A stretch of 64,000 nt of DNA, from assembly GCF_024763615.1 (NCBI RefSeq), contig NC_077222.1:22568001-22632000 (forward strand), in the 5' to 3' direction. Source of the stretch: Phlebotomus papatasi (taxonomy: Eukaryota > Arthropoda > Insecta > Diptera > Psychodidae). The position numbers and the translations under genes are program-made. Of the stretch, positions 57,000-64,000 are shown piece after piece (the first letter of the stretch is position 1; every line of letters begins with the position of its first letter). The notes below the pieces were generated by a model. That model ran no database searches. It saw nothing but the letters and a program-made list of their open reading frames with translations, and had not been told where the DNA came from.

Positions 57000-57750
57000 A
57001 TATCATAAGCTGATGAAATACACTGAACTTGTGAGGCAATTTGGGATGGGAATGAGCTACATTTTGCTGTCCCTCCTCCAGCTTCGATCAGCTGCATGTG
57101 CGATGTAATTGAAAAATTCATCGAGATAATTTGCTGGGCATTGAGCCACATATTGCAACTCAACACTTTTCCCTCGATGTTTGTGTGAAACATTTTCAAT
57201 TTCCATTGTGAGTGGTCGATTGACAAATTGTGGCTAAAAATTTATAGTGAAACTGGTTTAGTGGGAATAAACATAAATCTAGATGGTGAAATGTGTATCC
57301 CTGCCATTTTTTTTTTGGCACAAAAGTGAATTTGAACAGAATTTACGTTGATTTTGATTGAAGAGGGAACACAGAGATTCCAGGTGAATTTCAAATAAGA
57401 TGCAAAACGGCCAAAATGTTTGTCATTGCAAATGTTGGGGTGGCGATGTAGCAAGTGCTGGAGATACCACAGAATCTGCCCCACACCCCAATACTATCAC
57501 AGTCAGCATGAAGAGACTTCAACTCGACACAATGCCAGGCTTGTCTTCACCCACAAGAGTCATGAAACGATGGCCAAATTGTCATATGGCAGCCACCAAG
57601 TGGATGAGAATAATTCTACTGAGTCTCCTCTTTCGCTACAGCAATTGTAAGTATTGACAATACCATAGAAATTTCTCCATGTGTGCTTAAATTCAATTGA
57701 GAGACGTTGCCGAAAGCTCAAAGCTCCTTCAACCAGATGCAAAACTATCG
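57000..57750. other. Higher-GC island, unique sequence
   Basis: Non-repetitive sequence of higher GC than its flanks, with open frames on both strands. The most exon-like part is 57400-57645 (separate entry). The rest may be untranslated exon, intron or conserved non-coding sequence. Confidence 0.25.
57400..57645 (+). CDS. Candidate first coding exon with signal-peptide-like end
   Basis: The plus frame from ATG at 57400 (or in-frame ATGs at 57508, 57535, 57561 and 57588) stays open to a GTAAGT donor at 57646-57651, with TAA-type stops only beyond. The last part reads MAATKWMRIILLSLLFRYSN, a basic start and a short hydrophobic core of the kind seen in insect signal peptides. The base before the donor is T, which is suboptimal. 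Minus-strand frames overlap fully. No downstream exon was found within the window. Could be the first coding exon of a gene with a long first intron, or chance. Confidence 0.25.
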
Positions 57751-57759
57751 AAGCTCAAC

Positions 57760-58800
57760 TGAATGCATATAGGGTGGAATAACCGGCTATCGCCATGTTT
57801 AGGAAAAAATTAAATTCATTTAATCATAACTTTTGAATCCTTGTTACAAGATAAGTCAAATTTGACACAAAGTTACTTAGATGTATTGGCTCTAGATACG
57901 TGAAAACAATAATCCTAGAACATAACGCTGGACTACTTAAAAAACTGATTTTTATTAATAATGCAAAAATAACCATTTCGTCGCCACTTTTTACCACTTT
58001 TCGCCAGTTTTGTAAAATTTGTAACCACTTCTCGCCACCCACTTGAAAAGAACCACACTCGGTTATTTTAGGCAATGCTATGAAAAGAATACATTCACCA
58101 TTTCTCTTGCCTTGTGATCACTTTATTATTACTCTCTTTAAATGATTTTTCTTCACTTTTATTTGAGAAATCAAATTATGGGGCTTTTGCAGAAAGTAAA
58201 CAATGCAGATTTGACAACTGAGAATGTACGAAGTGAAGTTAGCGTCGCCTATTGAAAAGATATGGCGACAGGTGGTAAAATCAATTCCAGAATATTACCA
58301 CTTCTCGCCATGCCTCATTTTTATACAAAAATAATATAAAATGAAATATTAATTGACTAAATACAAATTTTATGTATTCCACAAGTGCAATTAAATATTC
58401 AATAGACAAATTATTTACCCAAATAGGTATTTTTGGCCTGATGAAAATTTGACGACACTTAGTACATTTGGTAAGAGATGTTGGATTCGATGCACTTGCT
58501 TAAAATATTGCTCTAAAAAGTGATCAAAATCGTGAATCCAAAACGAATAATTATTATTTTTCGATTCTATGCGTAGAAGCAGAAACAATACAAAAAAATT
58601 GCGACTCATTTATTTCATAAATTGCGAAAAATAGCGATTTCAATGTAAGTAGCGAGAAGTGGGGCACTGGCGAGAACTGGTGATTCCACCCTATCGACCC
58701 TTCCATTTCATCCTATTCTATCTTAAACCTTTAATTTTTCAAAAAAAAAAAACATTTAAAATTAAACACTCCTATTGTGGGAATAAGCTGACGTTAATTG
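57760..58800. other. AT-rich DNA with recurring TTTTCGCCA/ACCACTT motifs
   Basis: TTTTTACCACTTTTCGCCAG, AACCACTTCTCGCCACCC, TACCACTTCTCGCCATGCC and, inverted, GTAGCGAGAAGTGGGGC recur between 57980 and 58680. With GGTGGAATAACCGGC at 57772 and GGTGATTCCACCC at 58679 they suggest one diverged inverted-repeat element of about 0.9 kb. No coding capacity was recognised. Confidence 0.4.
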
Positions 58801-58866
58801 CAATCAATAATAAGGAAATCCGGAAGTCGTCGGGAAGAGACAATCACTCAGGAAAACACATCAACT

Positions 58867-58877
58867 ATCTCCAGAGC
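58867..58877. other. 11-bp target duplication, left copy
   Basis: ATCTCCAGAGC; the second copy is at 59248-59258, immediately after the insertion. In the uninterrupted relative at 18592-18861 the sequence occurs once. Confidence 0.75.
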
Positions 58878-59247
58878 ATTCTTCGACTATGTACGGTCTG
58901 GTGGAGTGCAATATTTAGTGAAAACGGAGTAAGACCCTATTTCGCCTCTTTCAATTTTTATTCGCTACAACGTTTCGGGAATACGATGTCCCCTTCATCA
59001 GGTATAGAATAATTAAGGAAGAAACACGTAAGGTATATATCGTTACACTTGATTTGCACTGGAGTTGGTGGACAAGGTTGGATCACGGAGCTCATCACCA
59101 TGGAGAGGATAGACACAGAATCTGTGTCTTACGTGTTTCTTCCTTAATTATTCTATACCTGATGAAGGGGACATCGTATTCCCGAAACGTTGTAGCGAAT
59201 AAAAATTGAAAGAGGCGAAATAGGGTCTTACTCCGTTTTCACTAAAT
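58878..59247. mobile_element. 370-bp insertion with inverted arms and hammerhead-like cores; Penelope-like candidate
   Basis: The insertion is bounded by an 11-bp direct duplication. It consists of a 33-bp leader, then arms that are near-perfect complements: ATATTTAGTGAAAACGGAGT...ACACGTAAG on the left and its inverse on the right. In each arm one strand reads CCTGATGAAGGGGACATCG, TATTCCCGAAACGTTG. This is CTGATGA, a GGGGA/TTCCC stem, then GAAAC, the order seen in hammerhead ribozymes of Penelope-like retroelements. The long variable-size duplication argues against cut-and-paste transposons with TA targets. No protein-coding part remains. Confidence 0.5.
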
Positions 59248-59258
59248 ATCTCCAGAGC
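59248..59258. other. 11-bp target duplication, right copy
   Basis: ATCTCCAGAGC, identical to 58867-58877; the interrupted element resumes here with TTTCGGCTCGG. Confidence 0.75.
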
Positions 59259-59893
59259 TTTCGGCTCGGTCTCCAAGCATTCATCAGTGGTCAAGTCTTG
59301 CAATTTTTTCACTGAGACTCGTTCAGAATTTTGGTCAGGATTACAACAGGGCAAGAGAGGGAACGGGGGCACTATTCTTACACTGTCTTTTTTATTTTTT
59401 TTTGTAATATTTGGCACAAATTTTGGGTTTTCTTCTTCGTTTGGGTTTTCTTCAGCAAGACACAAGACGAAGAAGAAAACCCAAAAAAAAAAAAATTAAA
59501 AAAGACAGTGTAAGAATAGTGCCCCCGTTCCTTCTCTTGCCCTGTTGTAATTCTGACCAAAACCCTGAACGAGTCTCAGTGGAAAAATTGCAAGACTTGA
59601 CCACTGATGAAGACTTGGAGACCGAGCCGAAAGCTCTGGAGATAGTTGATGTGTTCCCCTGAGTGATTGTCTCTTCCCGACGACTTCCGGATTTCCCTAT
59701 TATTGATAAAGACTCCTATTTTGTTTTAACAATTTTAAATCAAATAAAGCAAACTCGGTATCTCAAATAAAATTACTATAGTCAAGTTTGCTAATCCGGG
59801 CGCTTCACTATCTGGATCGTTTATGATTAATCCACTTAAAATAATATTTTTATTTTTATTTGCGTAATATAGTCACTACAGTAACATAATATA

Positions 59894-60319
59894 GGGGAAT
59901 GTGGGCATGGTTCGCACAGAGTAAACCTTCAAACTATGCGAATTTTCTCTTTGTTTGCGAAGAGCAGGTTTACCATTTCTCACTAAAAATTTTGTATCAG
60001 TGATATATTCGCTAATGAAAGCTGGTTATTTGAAAAGATTTATTGCTTTTTCCTTGTAAAAAAGTATTTTAAATCCAAAGATTTAATTGAAAGTGAATTA
60101 GCGAAAAGGCGACCCAGTTAGTGCATGCTGACTTATTTCAGTATTATCATTATTTTATAAATTTTCTTCAATATTTTTGATATTTTTTTAATATTATATT
60201 TCTGAATGAAACAGTGAATAATTCTATGGATTTAGAAGAAGTAAAAAAGAATTTCATCAGTCCAAAAACAAGCGTTTAAGTAGCACTCTTCGGAAAACGA
60301 TCCAGTTACCCCACCTTAC
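59894..60319. mobile_element. Possible diverged MITE, GGGGAATGTGGG end
   Basis: The left terminus GGGGAATGTGGGCATGG is flanked by TA (59892-59893). A loosely complementary right terminus, CCAGTTACCCCACCTTAC followed by TA, lies at 60302-60321. Internal GCGAAAAGGCGACCCAGTTA and GGAAAACGATCCAGTTACC are related. The ends are too diverged to be sure. Confidence 0.35.
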
Positions 60320-60329
60320 TATAGCCCAC

Positions 60330-60700
60330 TTAGAATACAATAGAAATATATGATCGATAAATACTCAACAGCTTAATTTAATTTTGAAGAAAGCATTTAC
60401 TACCTAGAATTGTATCACGAGAATATGCAATATCATTCCTCTTTCATCATATATCATTTCAAGAGGATCACTAAACTAAGCTTGTTGTAGGCTGAACTTT
60501 CATTGAACTAAACAATAATTTACAGTTATCAAAATTTAATTTAATTGAAAAAGAAGGAATTTTATGAAATTTTGCATTTCACTCTATTTAAATATAATTT
60601 GGTCCACAGCCTACTAATTAACATGGTATCATTTGATTGATAGAATAAATTATTAATTATGACTATTCATTCAAACTTCAAACATTTTGAAATGAAAGAA
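60330..60700. other. AT-rich DNA without recognisable features
   Basis: Nothing supportable seen. Confidence 0.4.
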
Positions 60701-60704
60701 GCTA

Positions 60705-61103
60705 GGGTAAGTGTGCCAAATTTGGCATAGTTGCATGCAAGCGCCAAAGTCTCAAGTTTGAAATGTAATATCTTTAATAGAAATTGATTTTTTTATTACT
60801 TCTTTTTAAGGAGTGTTGCTTAGAACCTAGTTGACAGTTTGTCGTCTTTATTTACTCCAAAATCATTCTTAATACATTTTAAAATGAATAAAAATGTAGA
60901 CATAGCTCTGGTGCCCTATTTCGGCCACCTTCATTCTCATAGTTTCTTGCCCTTCAAGAATTCTTCCAATGCCTTCTTCACGTCATCTCGTTTGTCGAAG
61001 CTACTTTTTTTGTTAGTATGCAAAAACTAAAAATTCATGGAAATTCGAAGAACAAAAAAGGTGGCCGAAATTGCAAGCTGGCCGGAATTTGGCACACTTA
61101 CCC
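60705..61103. mobile_element. pogo-type element, GGGTAAGTGTGCCAAATTTG ends (short derivative)
   Basis: Inverted ends GGGTAAGTGTGCCAAATTTG and GGGTAAGTGTGCCAAATTCC, flanked by TA (60703-60704, 61104-61105). Subterminal TTTCGGCCACC and GGTGGCCGAAAT blocks recur as in 47057-48109. It retains a short piece of pogo-type HTH coding sequence on the minus strand. Confidence 0.8.
60937..61002 (-). pseudogene. pogo-type transposase HTH remnant
   Basis: The minus strand reads SFDKRDDVKKALEEFLKGKK, L and then TGA. It aligns with FYEKDDVEKALGEFRKGKLL of the remnant at 47607-47725. Both occur at a similar place in elements with the same ends, so they derive from one parental transposase gene. Only the first helix region is left. 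Confidence 0.6.
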
Positions 61104-61220
61104 TATATACTTACCAAGAGTACATGAAGTTTTAATTACAATCGAAAAACAAATTATGCGCGCTGCATACAAAAGTGGAAATAGTCGAAATAATATAATT
61201 GGTATTCATAATTTAGATTA

Positions 61221-61426
61221 GGGGGAAATGAGGTATTTTTGAATTGAAGCACCTTTGAAATAGGAATTTCCCCCTATTTAAATGGAACTGGATCTTACTA
61301 TGGTACAATTAAGCTCCAAAAACTAATTGTGAAGCTCAATTGCATTTTGATAAGGATCAGTTCCATTTGAATATGAGAAAAAACTATTTCAAAGTACCCC
61401 AAATCAAAGGCGCCTCTCTTTCCCCT
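61221..61426. mobile_element. MITE, GGGGGAAATGAGGTATTTTT ends
   Basis: A 206-bp element. Its left end GGGGGAAATGAGG and right end, inverted, GGGGAAAGAGAGGCGCC are both followed by TTGAATT or TTGATTT. TA lies on both sides (61219-61220, 61427-61428). It shares GCACCTTTGAAATAGG and AATGGAACTGGA with the left end of 41411-42396. Confidence 0.7.
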
Positions 61427-61453
61427 AGACAAAATAATTTCAAAATTGTCATA

Positions 61454-61663
61454 GGGGTTCTTGCTTCATACGATCCTAAGCATAGTAATTAATGACTAAT
61501 TTTTGCCTATAACTTCGAATAAATGTGTCTCACATTTATTCGAACTGGGAACTTTCTCCTAGTTTTTGAAATATGGATGCAATTTATCACAATTATTGAG
61601 AAGCATAGGAAAAATTTAGTCATTTCGAAGCTTGGAATCGTAGAAAGCATGAGCACTTGCCCC
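61454..61663. mobile_element. MITE, relative of 55798-56005
   Basis: The left arm GGGGTTCTTGCTTCATACGA and the right arm, inverted, GGGGCAAGTGCTCATGC are flanked by TA. The arms continue with GATCCTAAGCATAGT and TGACTAATTTTTGCCTATA. It also has a central palindrome ATAAATGTG/CACATTTAT. It matches 55798-56005 in layout and in the CATACGATCC..AAGC block. Confidence 0.7.
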
Positions 61664-61669
61664 TAATTA

Positions 61670-62600
61670 TATTAGTTATCATATTAATTTCTACCTCAAT
61701 TTCTATAAACAAAAAAACACAACAATTTATAAAACATGGACTGCAGCTTGATAATAACATTTTCTTCTAAAATAACGAGATTTTATTCATTTATGTCATT
61801 TCATTATAGAAAAAAATAAAATTGCACTACATCTGTATTAAAAATATGTTCATTCTAATATTAATACATTTTTTAAGTGATTCACATTGTTTTTAAATCA
61901 TAATAATAATTTATTAAATTAACAATAATAGGGTTATTATTAAAGACCGCGTTCATATTAACTTAACACATAGAGTTTCAAAAATTTGTAGATCGATTTT
62001 GAAGGCTAAAAAGCAAAGCATTTTTTTCGTTTCGCCTGCGTGGTGGCTGAAATACTCCTTGTCCAAATTTCGGAGTGTTTCAAGTGTAAGTCCTTGTTGT
62101 AAGGAAAAATCAAGCATTGATGTACATAACATTATTGTTCCATTTTGTAATACTCCTCATAATCAATAAATTAATTCTTTTAGCAACTTTCTCAGTAATA
62201 TTTCACAAATTTTCATAATGTTGTTAGAAAATTTAGTTTATAAAATTTCGAAATTGGATTTGAATTCTTCGAACATCAATGGCAATTGGACTAACTCATA
62301 ATTGGAGAATCAAGGTTTATCTATGAATCTATTCATTCACAGAACAATTTCGAACTTCAAAGTCAACTTCTAATTTTTAAACCAAATTTTCGCTCAAAGT
62401 TGAGAAGATTTGTGATATATAAATAGTATTAAGAAGATGTTAAATGAGTTACTCGGTGATTAATGAGAGGAATTGTAATAGAAACAAAAATATAATAAGC
62501 GTATTTTCTTCGTTTTTGCCCATATACTAAATTTTCCTATAAATTTAAGTACTTGTGTTTTTGAAAGACTAAGTCATTCGAACCCTTCAAAAACATGCAG
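61670..62600. other. AT-rich DNA without recognisable features
   Basis: No gene, repeat or structure supportable by eye. Confidence 0.4.
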
Positions 62601-62604
62601 TACT

Positions 62605-62924
62605 CACTGAGAAGAAAGAGGGGGTGCGATTAACTTTTTTTCCTCGCCAATTTAACACTTCTTAGGTGTAAAAATATATCAACATTTTTTAATGTTAATT
62701 TTACACTTTTTTAAGTGTAAAATTGTGTAATTTTACACCTTTTTAAGTGTAAAATTGTGTAATTTTACACCTTTTTAAATGTAAAAATAACACGAAAAAG
62801 GGTAACTTTAACCCATAATACACCTAAAAAGCATAATATTTACACAGATTTCGGATCAATACTACAGGGTAAAATTTACATTTCCGCAATGTTATTTTAA
62901 CTTTTTCGGATTTCTCTCACAGTG
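62605..62924. mobile_element. CACTGAGA MITE with internal triplication
   Basis: CACTGAGAAGAAAGAGGGGG to TTTCTCTCACAGTG (320 bp), flanked by TACT (62601-62604, 62925-62928). It is longer than the other copies because the block TTTTACACCTTTTTAAGTGTAAAATTGTGTAA has been tandemly repeated at 62698-62770. Confidence 0.8.
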
Positions 62925-63140
62925 TACTGCATTTTTTCTTTTTACAGGACTAAATCTGTATAAAACGGTATAAACATCAATTAATTTTACTTATTTTAGA
63001 AACTCATTTAGTCTAATATACATATATAAATTATCAAGACATTATATTTCTCTTAAAATTGTTAAAAATCATGCAAATTTGTCAGGTCAACATTTTTCAA
63101 GGGGTGACTCAATTCGGGGAACTCGAGCCAATCTGGCCAA

Positions 63141-63525
63141 CATTGAGAAAAAAAAGGGTGCGATTAACATTTTTTCTTTAGAAATTTAACACTTTTAAGG
63201 TGTAAAAATATATCAACATTTTTTATGTTAATTTTACACCTTATTAAGGGTAAAATTAACATGAAAAAGATACCTTTAACACCTTTTTTTTTGTTCCCCC
63301 CCCTTAAATCCCTTTGCTCAGGTCTTAGGCCATAGGCCTATTTTGACCGAAATCCTGTCCAATAAAAAAACCTAAAAAGGATCAAACTGTCAATAACTTA
63401 AAAAATAAATAAATAATCAATAAATAACAGAAACGTACTACAACAGACTTAAAAATCCACTACTATGAGTGTAACTAGCCAGACTAGTCCTTTAACACCT
63501 AATACACCTAAAAAGGGTAATATTA
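63141..63525. mobile_element. CACTGAGA MITE, truncated and interrupted
   Basis: It begins CATTGAGAAAAAAAAGGG and follows the family sequence to ACCTTTAACACC. It is broken by a 204-bp insertion (63285-63488) with a 12-bp duplication, then resumes with AATACACCTAAAAAGGG. The 3' third of the family sequence is missing, replaced at about 63524 by another repeat. Confidence 0.75.
63285..63488 (-). mobile_element. Poly(A)-tailed insertion (SINE or truncated LINE), 204 bp
   Basis: It is flanked by perfect 12-bp direct repeats CCTTTAACACCT (63273-63284, 63489-63500). The left edge is a T-run, that is a poly(A) tail on the minus strand, so the inserted RNA reads from 63488 to 63285. It begins GGACTAGTCTGGCTAGTTAC and ends GGGATTTAAGGGGGGGGAAC before the A tail. 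This is the signature of target-primed reverse transcription by LINE machinery. No tRNA boxes are clear, so it could be a short SINE of other origin or the 3' end of a LINE. Confidence 0.75.
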
Positions 63526-64000
63526 GGTGAGATTCTTAACAAAATCTCACCTACTATAATCCTAACAAAATTTCATGTCGTCCGATCGACCTCAAATTTG
63601 GCCAAAATGTGTTTCGCCACTTCCTGATTCCGAATATATATGTGGCTAAGTTACGTTCCCGGCCGGCCGCTCTTTGGAGCTTAATAGCTACTAAACTAAA
63701 AAAGATATCGACTTGCGGTTTTCGGCAAAGGTTATATATCGGGTGAAAATTGCAACTTGGTGCATAGACCCCCCACCCCCCACCCCTCCTTCCGCCATTT
63801 TGAAGACCCCCATTTTTTTGTTTTCTCAATAGCTCCGCCCCTATGGCATCGAGCGGGCTCAAATTTTAGTATGTTATAGCTGGGCCTTAGAGCTTTCCAT
63901 CAATACCAAACTTAAGGTCCCCCGACCCCCCCGACCCGAGCTATAAGGGTCCAAAAAAAATTTCTTAAAATGGCCATAACTCCGGTTCTAATTGTCAGAA
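63524..64000. repeat. Unclassified repeat starting with a hairpin, runs off the window
   Basis: It starts with TAGGTGAGATT, an 8-base loop, AATCTCACCTA, and then a sequence of distinctly higher GC, including the C-rich CACCCCCCACCCCTCC and AGACCCCC and the phrase ATAACTCCGGTTCTAATTG at the end. The sharp junction with the truncated MITE shows it is an insertion. No open frame has a recognisable product; a 102-codon minus frame (63554-63862) is not convincing. Confidence 0.4.

Larger units (their letters stand above)
58803..59707. mobile_element. Palindromic element, ATCAATAATAAGGAAATCC ends, interrupted
   Basis: The left arm (ATCAATAATAAGGAAATCC, GGAAGTCGTCGGGAAGAG, then TCTCCAGAGC...CTTTCGGCTCGGTCTCC) is mirrored on the right from about 59480 to 59707. 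The centre is a long run of AAGAAGAAAACCCAAA and its complement. A 370-bp insertion with its own target duplication splits the left arm. Another single-arm copy lies at 18592-18861. Open frames through the arms are complementary to each other and not genes. Confidence 0.8.

Noticed and set aside
59148..59662. Several 60-105 codon frames on both strands
   Set aside because: They lie in the inverted arms of mobile elements and are complements of one another, so they cannot all be genes and none resembles a protein.
1..64000. CRISPR arrays, rRNA genes, bacterial operons or viral genes
   Set aside because: No regularly spaced short repeats with unique spacers, no rRNA core sequences and no adjoining long open frames were seen.

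Overview
The window is AT-rich eukaryotic DNA dominated by transposable-element debris, with no complete protein-coding gene that I can name. Tc1/mariner, pogo-type, piggyBac and RTE-like remnants, many short TA-flanked inverted-repeat elements (MITEs) and occasional consensus splice sites point to an insect. A dipteran such as a phlebotomine sand fly is my guess from sequence style, not a proof. No bacterial-type operons, rRNA genes or CRISPR arrays are present.

Layout. 0-12 kb: MITEs, a 51-54 bp minisatellite (4.4-4.7 kb), and a piggyBac-type deletion derivative (8662-10036) with TTAA target duplications and a recognisable C-terminal cysteine domain. 12-25 kb: two broken Tc1 transposase pieces facing opposite ways (14.2-14.6 kb), a decayed mariner transposase (19.2-20.0 kb), a medium-copy repeat family (20.2-22.6 kb), more MITEs, and three higher-GC islands of unknown function. 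25.3-33.4 kb: one 8.1-kb foldback element. It has nearly identical inverted arms of about 2.9 kb, inward-facing arrays of a roughly 150-165 bp unit, a perfect 8-bp target duplication (ATACTCTT) and hAT-like TAGGG ends. Its spacer holds other transposon debris. 34 kb: a broken RTE-like non-LTR retrotransposon 3' end.

39-46 kb is the stretch most likely to carry host exons. A 150-nt candidate exon at 42774-42923 has an acceptor, a donor and an open frame. Candidates also lie at 40372-40630 and 44.4-45.3 kb. 46-64 kb: a tRNA-derived SINE, a pogo-type element with the N-terminal helix-turn-helix still readable, a 256-bp tandem duplication, nested palindromic elements, a possible small secreted-peptide ORF (53.6-53.9 kb, minus strand), a candidate exon at 57.6 kb, a Penelope-like candidate insertion with an 11-bp target duplication and hammerhead-like cores (58.9-59.2 kb), and a poly(A)-tailed insertion with a 12-bp target duplication (63.3-63.5 kb).

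Three points stand out. (1) The intact hAT-like foldback element is a potential long hairpin-RNA source. (2) A whole set of otherwise unrelated MITEs shares TA-flanked ends close to GGGGAAAGTG or GGGTAAGTG. Two members carry pogo-type HTH remnants, which suggests a single pogo-like transposase mobilised them all. (3) Several palindromic families carry a CTGATGA-hairpin-GAAA arrangement resembling hammerhead ribozyme cores. All calls come from reading the sequence; no database search or folding was run.
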